Assembly (NCBI GenBank): GCA_963728925.1
Contig: CAVSMB010000001.1
Span: 1 to 64,000, forward strand
Source: JBBPZA01 sp963728925
GTDB taxonomy: Bacteria; Actinomycetota; Thermoleophilia; Solirubrobacterales; Solirubrobacteraceae
DNA: 64,000 nucleotides
Reading direction: 5' to 3'
Position 1 is the first letter of the stretch, and every line of letters starts with the position of its first letter. The position numbers were made by a program, and so were the translations under genes. Below are positions 26,617 through 34,491 of the stretch, one piece after another. Below the pieces are notes generated by a model, which saw only the letters and a list, made by a program, of their open reading frames with translations, searched no databases and was not told the origin of the DNA.

Positions 26617-27066
26617 GTGCCCACGCCGCTCGAAGGCGACGCCGCGACGGTCCGCGAGCGCATCGTCGCGGCCAACGACGCGACCTACGCGGCCTGGAAC
26701 GCCCACGACGCCGACGCGGTGGCGGCGGTGTTCGCCGAGACTGCGGTCGTCCGCCACCTGGGCAGCCCCGACGTCGCGCGTGGTCGCGACGCGGTGCGCG
26801 AGCGTGCCCGCACGCTGCTCGCCGCACTCCCCGACTTCTCGCTGGAGCGGATCGAGCTGCTCGTCGACGAGGCCGAGAACGCGAACGCCGACCGGTGGCT
26901 CGCGCGGGGGACGCACCGCGGCGAGTTGATCGGGCTCGCGCCGACGGGCCGGCGCATCGAGGTGGAGGGGATGACCTTCAGCCGCTTCGACCACGCAGGC
27001 GCGGTGATCGACGACGTCAACGTCTGGGACGTCGGGGCGCTGCTCGCGCAGTTGGGCGGCGAGTGA
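26617..27066 (+). CDS. SnoaL-like (NTF2-fold) protein
   Basis: This 149-residue protein starts at GTG 26617 (PTPLEGDAATVRERIVAAND). It contains AAWNAHDADAVAAVFAETAV, the family-typical N-terminal helix and strand. RGRDAVRERARTLLAALPDF and LIGLAPTGRRIEVEGMTFSR follow, with a C-terminal DDVNVWDVGALLAQLG. Such proteins are small alpha+beta barrels, either polyketide-cyclase-like enzymes or binding proteins. No substrate can be assigned. It is the first gene on the chromosomal side of the tRNA-Arg attachment gene and lies 13 bp before the peroxidase gene, so the two may be co-transcribed. Confidence 0.75.
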   Translation: MPTPLEGDAATVRERIVAANDATYAAWNAHDADAVAAVFAETAVVRHLGSPDVARGRDAVRERARTLLAALPDFSLERIELLVDEAENANADRWLARGTHRGELIGLAPTGRRIEVEGMTFSRFDHAGAVIDDVNVWDVGALLAQLGGE

Positions 27067-27079
27067 GAAGGTAGGCGTC

Positions 27080-28575
27080 ATGGCCCACGGTCACGCCCAG
27101 CTCGGCGAGTCCACGCCCCAGTCCGTCTTCTACGACACGGGGCGCTTCGGCCGCCTCTTCCCGACGCTCCCGCCTTTCGCCGCGGACACGCCGTCGATGC
27201 GCGACGGGCTCGCCGAGCTCGGGGCCAAGGGCGGTCCGATGGACCCCGACGACGACCTGTCCGATCCCATCACGCTGATCACCGACCCGGCCAAGAGCGC
27301 CGACAACCCGAACAACCCGACGATCACCGCGGGCTTCACCTTCCTCGGCCAGTTCATCGACCACGACATGACCTTCGACCCCACGTCGAGTTTGGCCCGT
27401 CAGCAGGATCCGGAGTCGATCCGGAACTTCCGCATTCCGGCGCTGGACCTCGACAACGTCTACGGCGGCGGCCCGGGCGCGTCGCCTCACCTCTACGACG
27501 CCGCCGTGGACGGCGGACGGACCACGCTGCTGACCGAGGAGATCCCCGGGTCGGCGGCGGTCTCGGTCGACGGCAGCACGCGATTCGACCGCCTCGCAAC
27601 GATCAGGACACCGCGCTGCTCGGCGACCCCCGCAACGACGAGAACCTCATCGTCTCGCAGTTCCACCTGGCGCTTCTGCGCTTCCACAACCACGTGGTCG
27701 CCGATGTCAAGGCCGACCTGGGCCCGGGCTACACCGCGGGAGAGATCCTCGCCGAGGCACAGCGGGTGGTCCGCTGGCACTACCAGTGGCTGGTCATCCA
27801 CGAGTTCCTCGTGAAGACCGTCGGCGCCGAGCTCGTCGACGACGTCCTGGAGAACGGGTCGAGGCACTACCGGTGGCGCAACAACCCATACATCCCGGTC
27901 GAGTTCTCAGTCGCGGCCTACCGCTTCGGTCACTCCCAAGTGCGACCGAGCTACCGCGGCAACTTCGGGACGAGCGCGACCGACCTTTCCCAGCAGTTCT
28001 TCGCGCTCATCTTCGACCCAGCGGCCGTCAACCCCGATGACCCGGACGACCTTCAAGGAGGGCGGCGCAAGCCGCGCCGGTTCATCGACTGGCAGACGTT
28101 CTTCGATTTCGGCGACGGCAGGCTTCGTCAGAACAAGCTGATCGACACGACGCTGTCGACGCCGCTGTTCGACCTGCTGGGCCAGCCTGAGGGCGAGCCC
28201 GTCTCCCTGGCCACCCGCAACCTGCTGCGCAACCTCAGCATGAAGGTGCCGTCGGGCCAGCGTGTGGCCAAGGCGATGACGCTCCCGCCACTGGCGCCCG
28301 CCGACCTCGACGATCTCGCGCCCTTCCACCTCAGACAACGGACCCCGCTGTGGTTCTACGTCCTGCGGGAAGCCCAGGTCACGGCAGGCGGGGAGCACCT
28401 CGGCCCGGTCGGCGGCCGCATCGTCGCCGAGGTGATCATCGGGGTCATCAGGGGAGACCGACACTCCTACCTGCGCCAGGAGCCGGACTGGACACCGACG
28501 TACGGCGCTCAGGCCGGGGTGTTCACCGTCACGGACCTCCTCCGCGAAGCTGGGGTCGTCGCGACGCTTCCGTGA
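27080..28575 (+). pseudogene. Animal-type heme peroxidase homologue, frameshifted
   Basis: The first frame (27080 to about 27588) reads RFGRLFPTLPPFAADTPSMR, FLGQFIDHDMTFDPTSSLAR (distal heme His) and DLDNVYGGGPGASPHLYD. One base is missing near 27,588 (FDLPRNDQDTALLGDPRN expected). The second frame continues NLIVSQFHLALLRFHNHVVA, WLVIHEFLVKTVGAELVDDV and FSVAAYRFGHSQVRPSYRGN (proximal heme His), and ends at 28,575. Together they make a ~498-residue bacterial member of the animal haem-dependent peroxidase family. Only one base breaks it, so a sequencing error is possible. It is convergent with the cyclase remnant 12 bp away. Confidence 0.8.
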
Positions 28576-28587
28576 GCGGCAGCGTGG

Positions 28588-29224
28588 TCAGGCGGTGAAG
28601 CGCTCGGGCTCAGCCGCGAACTCGCCGGCGCACCCAAGTGTGCAGAAGAAGTAAGCGTTGCCTTCGTGCGTGAGGCGGCCGGCTGCTCTCTCCGGGTCGA
28701 CCATCATCCGACAGACGGGGTCGAGGACGAGCGCGCCCTGGATCGGCTTGCCTTCACCGACTGCGGCGAAGAGCTCGATCGGCTCGCGAACGTTTCGCAG
28801 CGCCTGCCGACCTCGCGGCTCGTAGAAGACGCCTTCAAGCGCCGGTGCAAGCGCGGCGGTATGTGCCGTGAGCAGGACTTCGCCACCAGTCGTGACGGCG
28901 GATACACGCGCGGCAAGGTTGACCGTCGCTCCCGAAGTAGTCGTCATCGCGCTCTACCGCCGGCCCGTGGTGCAGGCGGACGCGGATAGCGGGGGCTCCG
29001 TGGCCATCGATCAGCCCATCGCAAGGCCAACAGGACAGCCTGGGCGGGATCGGGAATGCGCCGATCGTCTTCACGTGGTCGCCACCGCTGGCCGGCAGTT
29101 CGGCCTTGACCGCATCGCAGAAGTCGGCCACCAGGGTCGCGGCTTCCTGATCTCCGTGGGCCTCGGTCAGCGCGGTGAAGCGGGCGATGTCCGCGAAGAG
29201 GAAAGTGGCGGGCTCGAAGGTCAT
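28588..29224 (-). pseudogene. Class III nucleotide cyclase with C-terminal YHS domain, broken
   Basis: It begins at ATG 29224 with TFEPATFLFADIARFTALTE, the metal-binding start of class III adenylate/guanylate cyclases. Later pieces in different frames are IPDPAQAVLLALRW, IRVRLHHGPAVERDDDYFG and ATVNLAARVSAVTTGGEVLL. A C-terminal YHS metal-binding domain follows: LDPVCRMMVDPERAAGRLTH and GNAYFFCTLGCAGEF. At least three indels between about 29,070 and 28,930 break the frame. The intact ancestor was a small soluble cyclase joined to a metal sensor-like YHS domain. Confidence 0.7.
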
Positions 29225-29273
29225 GGGTGGTTCGCCGGCCCGCGGTGAGACGCGCCGAGTCGTTAGCCTGACG

Positions 29274-30977
29274 TCAGGGAGCCGGCTCGGATCGTGGCGT
29301 CACCTCGAAGCTGAACATCATGCCGCTCTCGTGGTGCTCGGCGATGTGGCAGTGCGACATCCATATTCCCGGGTTGGTGACGTCGAGCAGGATGTCGACC
29401 GTCTCCCCGGTCCTCACCAGCACGGTGTCGTGCCACATCAGGTTGGTCTCCACGACCCCATCGCGACTGAGGACGAGGAAGCGGCCAGCGCCGTGGACGT
29501 GGAAGGGGTGATGCATCGGATGGTCGCCGGCCATCTCGTTGAGCAGGCGGATCTTGATCTGGTCCCCAACCTCGAAGCGCCAATCGATCGCGTCGTTCTC
29601 AGCCCCCGTGTCGCGGTCGATCAGCTTCCACCGCATGTTCGCGGGGGTGGTCAGCCGGTTGACCTCGACCATGTCGTCCTCCCACTCGACGCCCTCGGCG
29701 GAAGCATGGTCGTGCTCGTGCGCACCGCCGGCCTCGGCGACAAGCCGGCTGGGAAGGAGCTTCATCCCGCACTCGGGGCAATGCCCGGGGTCCTCGCTGA
29801 CGACCTCGGGATGCATCGGGCAGGTGTAGGTCGTTGCCGGGGCCTCGACGGCCAGGAGCTTCATCCCGCACTCGGGGCAATGCCCGGGCTCGTCGCTGAC
29901 GACCTCGGGGTGCATTGGGCAGGTGTAGACGACCGGGCCATCGCCCTTGGGCGCGTCCATGTTCATCTCGGCGATGAACGCGAGCGTCTTCTCCGGCGCG
30001 GCGTCGAGGTGCGACGCGATCCGCTCGCGTTCGGCGACCATGTCCGGATTGCTGCGCAGGAGGTGGAACTCCTCCGCGAGCGCCGGCTCTGCGGCCTCCT
30101 CGCTCACGACGATCGCAGCCAGTGGGTAGACCCGATCCGGCGTGCGGTGTTCGAGTCGAAGTTCACCGGGGCGGTCGAACAGCGCGTCGACGACCAGGCG
30201 CTCGGACGGGGCGATGACCAGCTCGTCGACCAGCTCCTCGCGCTCGGCACGCCCGCTGTCGCCGCCGACGAGCTTCATCTGGGCGCCGGGGAGGGCGACC
30301 TTGAACACACGCGTATTGGCGGTGTTGGTGAGGTAGAAGCGAACCACCTCGCCACGCTGCGCGGCCAGCCTCAGGTCGGGCTCGCCGGCGACGAGCAGCA
30401 CCTCGCCGAACCGGCCCATCGCGCTGTGGGTGGTCTCCGAGCGGCTGAACGGCGCGACCTTCCCATCCTCGAGGAGGATGTCGTCGAGCGTGAGCAGCAC
30501 CTCGCGATGTGCGGGGGGCCAGTACTCGGGGTCGCGTGGAACGACCAAGACGTTGCCGTAGAGGCCCATCTCCTGGCCGTAGTCCTCGCGGATGTGCGGG
30601 TGGTACCAGTAGAGACCGGGGTCGGGGAAGGTCACGCGCGCGGCGAAGCTGCTCCCGACCGCGATCGGCTCCTGGGTCTGGTGGGTTCCGTCGTAGCGGT
30701 TGTCCAGGCGCAGGCCGTGCCAGTGGACCGTGGCGTCCATGTCGCCGTCGTTGGCGATGTTGACGACGACCTCCGACCCTTCCTCCACCTTCAGCGTCGG
30801 GCCGGGGATGGAGCCGTTGTAGCCCAGCATCCGCACCTTGTCCTCGCCGATGCGCTTGGCCACGGGGGTGACGCGCAGGTCGAAGGCGTCGCCGTCTGCG
30901 AGCTCGACCAGCCCGGGGCGGCCGGACTCCGGAAGCCCGGCGGTGTCGGTCGGGAACCGGTCTGTCTCGGTGCTCAT
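29274..30977 (-). CDS. Multicopper oxidase with two internal heavy-metal-binding repeats
   Basis: From the internal ATG at 30977, preceded by AGAGGAG, this is a 567-residue cupredoxin-fold oxidase. Copper ligands are all present: HWHGLRLDNRYDG, YWYHPHIREDYGQEMGLYG, HPMHHPFHVHGAGRFLVL and WMSHCHIAEHHESGMMFSFE (type 1 Cys/His/Met). Between the second and third cupredoxin domains are two copies of YTCPMHPEVVS-(D/E)-PGHCPECGMKL, a metal-binding module known from copper and silver efflux proteins. No signal peptide is seen. There is no stop between the upstream monooxygenase frame and this gene, so a 948-residue fusion could also be made. A role in metal oxidation or copper tolerance is likely. 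Confidence 0.85.
   Translation of the reverse strand: MSTETDRFPTDTAGLPESGRPGLVELADGDAFDLRVTPVAKRIGEDKVRMLGYNGSIPGPTLKVEEGSEVVVNIANDGDMDATVHWHGLRLDNRYDGTHQTQEPIAVGSSFAARVTFPDPGLYWYHPHIREDYGQEMGLYGNVLVVPRDPEYWPPAHREVLLTLDDILLEDGKVAPFSRSETTHSAMGRFGEVLLVAGEPDLRLAAQRGEVVRFYLTNTANTRVFKVALPGAQMKLVGGDSGRAEREELVDELVIAPSERLVVDALFDRPGELRLEHRTPDRVYPLAAIVVSEEAAEPALAEEFHLLRSNPDMVAERERIASHLDAAPEKTLAFIAEMNMDAPKGDGPVVYTCPMHPEVVSDEPGHCPECGMKLLAVEAPATTYTCPMHPEVVSEDPGHCPECGMKLLPSRLVAEAGGAHEHDHASAEGVEWEDDMVEVNRLTTPANMRWKLIDRDTGAENDAIDWRFEVGDQIKIRLLNEMAGDHPMHHPFHVHGAGRFLVLSRDGVVETNLMWHDTVLVRTGETVDILLDVTNPGIWMSHCHIAEHHESGMMFSFEVTPRSEPAP
29753..29932 (-). repeat. Tandem duplication encoding two metal-binding modules
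   Basis: Two ~80-bp blocks about 100 bp apart (about 29753-29832 and 29851-29932) encode almost identical CPMHPEVVS...GHCPECGMKLL modules and are nearly identical in DNA. This is an intragenic duplication in the multicopper oxidase gene. Confidence 0.8.
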
Positions 30978-32120
30978 CTGGTTCTCCTCTGAATCTCGAT
31001 ACGGCAGGTCATCGCGTCGTAGCCGGGCCAGGACTGGCTCGGCACGAAACGCCGCAATCCGCTGCGCCAAGTACCCGGCGTCCTCCTTGACCCAGCCCAG
31101 CAACGCCGACCCTCTCGTGTGCTGCCACGGCAGGCCGAGGAAGTAGAGGCCGGGGGCGCCCGTGACGCCGCGCTCGTGAGTCACGTTGCCGCTCTCGTCG
31201 AACACGGGGAGCTCGATCCAGGAGTGGTCGAGGGCGAACCCCGTGGCCCAGATGACGGTGCCGACGGTGAGCTCCGTGCCGTCCGCGAAGAAGGCCTTCG
31301 TTCCCGAGGCGCCGGTGGTGCGCGGCCGAAGCGCCACGCCGTGTCGGCGGCGCAGGGTCCGGGGGGCGGAGCCGATCAGCGTGTCGCGATCCTTCATCCG
31401 ACGACCCAGCCGGGAAGCCCTCGTCTTCTTCATCAGGCCGGTCGCTTCGAGGTAGACGAACAGGTCGCGGCCCAGGAAACGCTGGGGCAGCGGGATCTGG
31501 CGGGATCCCACCGAGAGATGGACCTCGTGGGATCCGGACAGCTCGGCGGCGATCTGGAACCCGGTGTTGCCGCCACCCACCACCAGGACCGGCCCCGAAC
31601 GAGCGTCCTGTGGCGAGCGGTAGGCGCTGCTGTGCATCTGGACGACGTTCGGGCTGAGGCGCTCGGCCGCCGGAGGCAAGAACGGCACCTGGAACGGGCC
31701 GGTGGCGACCACGACCTGCTCGGCCTCGTAGCGCCTGTCGTCGAGCTCGACAAGGTAGGAGCCGTCGACCCGGCGGAGTGAGCGCACGCGGCTGTCCATC
31801 TCGACCGGAAGGTCGAAGTGCCGGGCATAGTCGGCGAGGTAGGCCACGACCTCGTCGCGTCCTGGGTAGCTGTCCGGTTCGCCCGGAAACGAGCGGTCGG
31901 GCAGGCTGTCGTAGCGGACTGGCGTGAACAGCTTGAGCGAGTCCCACCTCTCTCGCCACGCGGCCGCCGGCTCCGCAGCCGCCTCGAGGATCACGAACCG
32001 CCGCTCTTGCCGCGCGAGGAAGTAGCCCATGGCGAGGCCGGCCTGGCCACCTCCGACGACGACGACGTCGAGGCGATCGGTGGCGATGCTGGACGGTTGA
32101 CCGCGGCTGGTCATAGGCAT
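30978..32120 (-). CDS. Flavin-containing monooxygenase-like protein, open into the multicopper oxidase
   Basis: The 381-residue N-terminal portion is a two-dinucleotide-binding flavoprotein. FAD binding: DVVVVGGGQAGLAMGYFL. FMO-like segments: WRERWDSLKLFTPVRYDSLP and SYPGRDEVVAYLADYARHF. NADPH binding: GPVLVVGGGNTGFQIAAELS. It ends with the typical GTVIWATGFALDHSWI and GLYFLGLPWQHTRGSALLG. The closest type is the CzcO/YUCCA-like putative oxidoreductases. The frame passes through DDLPYRDSEENQ into the multicopper oxidase Met without a stop. In another frame a TGA occurs at this point (GCGATGACC), where family members normally end. Either a true fusion or loss of the stop by a small indel is possible. 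Confidence 0.8.
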
Positions 32121-32147
32121 CTACTTCTCGACAGCCCTACAGCGGAG

Positions 32148-32236
32148 CGGAGAGGGCGGGATTCGAACCCGCGATGGGGCGTGAACCCCATACTCGCTTA
32201 GCAGGCGAGTGCCTTCAGCCACTCGGCCACCTCTCC
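32148..32236 (-). tRNA. tRNA-Ser(GCT)
   Basis: An 89-nt class II tRNA: acceptor GGAGAGG/CCTCTCC, anticodon loop CTGCTAA (anticodon GCT), long variable arm ATGGGGTTCACGCCCCAT and T-arm GCGGGTTCGAATCCCGC. CCA is not encoded. A second tRNA-Ser and serS lie downstream. Confidence 0.95.
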
Positions 32237-32375
32237 GGGGGCGAGGGGTCAGTCTAGAGGGAGTCGCCGGGCGAGCGGCGACTGCGGCGAGGCGCGCAGC
32301 GGCGGCGCCGACGGCGGCGGGCCGGCCCCGCGCGAGTTGCCGTCGCCGTCGCCGTCGCGCCTATCGTCCCGGCGC

Positions 32376-33515
32376 GTGCCGGCCGCTGCGATCACGGATC
32401 AGCGCGCGCTCAACCGCGCGCTGCTCGCCCGCCAGGGCCTGCTGGACCGCAGCGCCGTGCCCGTACTCGACATGGTCGAGCAGCTCGTCGGGATGCAGGC
32501 CCAGGTCCCGGAGAACCCCTATCTCGGCTTGTGGTCGCGGCTGGCGGGCTTTCGCCCCGAGGCGCTGAGTGGGCTGATCGCCGAGCGGGGCGCCGTCCGC
32601 GCGCAGCTCATGCGCGCAACGATCCATCTCGTCTCGGCCCGGGACTGTCTCGCCCTCCAGCCGATCACCCTGCCGGTGCTGGCGCGAGCCTTCAAGAGCC
32701 CCTGGAGCGGGCGACTCGCCGGAGCGCCGCTGGACGAGGTCGTCGTCGCCGGCGTGGAGCTGCTCGACGATGAGCCGCTGACGCGCGCGCAGCTCAGCGC
32801 GCGGCTCGCGCCGCGGTGGCCGGATGCCGACCCGCTCGCGCTGGCCCACGCGGTGACCTTCAACGCCGCCCTGGTCCAGATCCCGCCCCGCGGGCTGTGG
32901 CGCGCGAGCGGCCAGGCGACCTGGGCACCTGCGAAGGAATGGCTCGGCAGCGACCCCGGCCCGGCCCGCGCGACCGACGCGACCGACGCGCTCGACGCGC
33001 TCGTGGCGCGCTACCTGGCCGCCTTCGGCCCCGCGACGGTCGCCGACATCCGGACGTGGTCGGGGCTCACCGGGCTGCGCGAGGTCGTCGATCGGCTGGG
33101 GCCGCGTCTCGAGCGCGTGCGCGACGAGCGCGGGCGCGAGCTCCTCGACGTCCCCGGCGCGCCGCGGCCCGATCCCGACACTCCGGCGCCCCCGCGCTTC
33201 CTGCCCGAGTACGACAACGTCGCGCTCTCCCACGCCGATCGCTCGCGGCTCTTCGATGGCCGCGGACCGGGCATGCCGTGGCCCAAGGGCCCAACCTTCG
33301 GGCCGCTGATCGTCGACGGCTTCTATCGCGCGAACTGGAAGGCCGAGGTCGAGGGCGACGTCGCGACGCTCACCGTCGAGGGCTTCGCCGCGTCGCGCAC
33401 CGATCCCGCCGGCACCGCCGACGAGATCGCCGCGGAGGCCGACGGCCTGCTCGCGTTCCTCCACCCCGCGGCGAACGACCGTCGCGTCGTCGTGGCCGCG
33501 ACCTCGCGCGGCTGA
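32376..33515 (+). CDS. Winged-helix DNA-binding protein, AlkZ-like
   Basis: This 379-residue protein (GTG 32376, PAAAITDQRALNRALLARQG) belongs to the AlkZ-like winged-helix family. It shows LDMVEQLVGMQAQVPENPYL, whose QAQ matches the catalytic Q-x-Q/Q-x-D motif position of AlkZ/YcaQ DNA glycosylases. Next come VRAQLMRATIHLVSARDCLA, YLAAFGPATVADIRTWSGLT and PPRFLPEYDNVALSHADRSR, ending with the family's IVDGFYRANWKAEVEG. Close homologues unhook interstrand crosslinks or excise alkylated bases, but many members are uncharacterised. No signal peptide is present. It starts 140 bp after tRNA-Ser and is followed 40 bp later by a VOC gene in the same direction. Confidence 0.8.
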   Translation: MPAAAITDQRALNRALLARQGLLDRSAVPVLDMVEQLVGMQAQVPENPYLGLWSRLAGFRPEALSGLIAERGAVRAQLMRATIHLVSARDCLALQPITLPVLARAFKSPWSGRLAGAPLDEVVVAGVELLDDEPLTRAQLSARLAPRWPDADPLALAHAVTFNAALVQIPPRGLWRASGQATWAPAKEWLGSDPGPARATDATDALDALVARYLAAFGPATVADIRTWSGLTGLREVVDRLGPRLERVRDERGRELLDVPGAPRPDPDTPAPPRFLPEYDNVALSHADRSRLFDGRGPGMPWPKGPTFGPLIVDGFYRANWKAEVEGDVATLTVEGFAASRTDPAGTADEIAAEADGLLAFLHPAANDRRVVVAATSRG

Positions 33516-33555
33516 GCGGTAACGTGCCACGCCCCCGAGGACGAGAGGAGCGAGC

Positions 33556-33927
33556 ATGGGTCAGCCGGTCGTGCACTTCGAGATCGCCGCCAAGGACGCG
33601 GAGGGGATGCGGGACTACTACGCGGAGCTCTTCGGATGGGAGTTCGACGCCGACAACCCGATGAACTACGGGACGGTGCAGCGCGAGGCGAACCTTGCCA
33701 AGGACGGCGTCGGGATCGGCGGCGGCATCGGCCCGGGGCCCGAGGGCTACGCCGGTCACGTGACCTTCTACGTCGAGGTCCCCGACGTCGAGGCCGCGCT
33801 CGCAAAGGCCGAGAGCCTCGGCGGATCGCGAATGATGGGGCCCGACGAGGTGATGGAGGGGTTGGTGATCGGCCTCTTCAACGACCCTGAGGGGCACACC
33901 ATCGGCGTGCTCGACACGGGCCGCTGA
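33556..33927 (+). CDS. VOC (glyoxalase/bleomycin-resistance fold) protein
   Basis: This 123-residue protein has GAGGAGCGAGC before ATG 33556. The two beta-alpha-beta-beta-beta modules are visible: VVHFEIAAKDAEGMRDYYAE and LFGWEFDADNPMNY (module 1), and GHVTFYVEVPDVEAALAKAE, GPDEVMEGLVIGLFNDPEGH and TIGVL (module 2). Conserved His and Glu positions suggest a metal site. Relatives act as dioxygenases, isomerases or binding proteins. No operon partner clarifies the substrate. tRNA-Ser(TGA) begins 6 bp after the stop on the other strand. Confidence 0.82.
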   Translation: MGQPVVHFEIAAKDAEGMRDYYAELFGWEFDADNPMNYGTVQREANLAKDGVGIGGGIGPGPEGYAGHVTFYVEVPDVEAALAKAESLGGSRMMGPDEVMEGLVIGLFNDPEGHTIGVLDTGR

Positions 33928-33932
33928 CCGAG

Positions 33933-34021
33933 CGGAGCGGGAGGGATTCGAACCCCCGGGCCCCCGAGGGGACCGGCTGCTTTCAAGGCAGCTGCAATCG
34001 ACCTGACTCTGCCACCGCTCC
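33933..34021 (-). tRNA. tRNA-Ser(TGA)
   Basis: An 89-nt class II tRNA: acceptor GGAGCGG/CCGCTCC, anticodon loop CTTGAAA (anticodon TGA), long variable arm with GGTCCCCTCGGGGGCCC, and T-arm CGGGGGTTCGAATCCCTC. No CCA is encoded. Confidence 0.93.
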
Positions 34022-34090
34022 GGGAGGCGTGAATCGTCGCAGGCCCCCGCGGAGGCGCGAAGCGTGGCAGGCGCTGGGGGCGGACCGCTG

Positions 34091-34119
34091 AGGGCGCCCG
34101 GCTGGTAGCCGGGCGCCCT
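34091..34119. terminator. Strong hairpin downstream of tRNA-Ser
   Basis: AGGGCGCCCGGCT, a GGT loop and AGCCGGGCGCCCT form a perfect 13-bp stem. It lacks a T-run, as is common in high-GC actinobacteria. Confidence 0.6.
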
Positions 34120-34143
34120 CGCGCGATCCCTCACCGGCGGCGG

Positions 34144-34186
34144 GGGGAGCCTGCGGGAGTCGCCCGCCTAGGGCGTCAGGCTCCCC
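34144..34186. terminator. Hairpin at the 3' end of the CHRD-like gene
   Basis: GGGGAGCCTG and CAGGCTCCCC (34144-34153 and 34177-34186) form a perfect 10-bp stem 8 bp after the minus-strand gene ends at 34,195. The loop contains a second pairing, GGGCG with CGCCC. It fits a terminator for that gene. Confidence 0.6.
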
Positions 34187-34194
34187 ACGGTCCG

Positions 34195-34431
34195 CTAAGC
34201 ACGCTTGAGCTGACCGCGGATCGCGCCGGCCGGGAAGGCGGTGGTGTGGATGTTCACGTAGAAGCGCTTCGGCTTCTTCGCGATCTCCTTGACCAGCGAG
34301 TGCGGAGCGTCGACGCACGCCGCCTTCTTCGGGGTCCCCATGAAGAAGAGCACGACGACCGGCCCGGCATCGTTGCGCCCGCCACGCATGGTCGCGCCGA
34401 CGGCGACGAGCACGGCGAGCAGCCTGCGCAT
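34195..34431 (-). CDS. Short CHRD-domain-like protein, internally reduced
   Basis: This 78-residue protein has an N-terminus (MRRLLAVLVAVGATM) like a short export signal. The rest is the second half of a CHRD domain: GPVVVLFFMGTPKKAACVDA, then KRFYVNIHTTAFPAGAIRGQ and LKRA. CHRD domains are normally ~120 residues and begin with an EVPP-type segment and a HIH strand, which are missing here. Signal and domain end are joined as if by an internal deletion. It has its own ribosome-binding region (GGGGGAGGAACTC) and terminator-like hairpin, so it may still be expressed. Confidence 0.6.
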   Translation of the reverse strand: MRRLLAVLVAVGATMRGGRNDAGPVVVLFFMGTPKKAACVDAPHSLVKEIAKKPKRFYVNIHTTAFPAGAIRGQLKRA

Positions 34432-34491
34432 GAGTTCCTCCCCCGTTCGAGGTGCTGTGACCGGTGCCTACGGGGTGCGTCCCGCTCTGGT

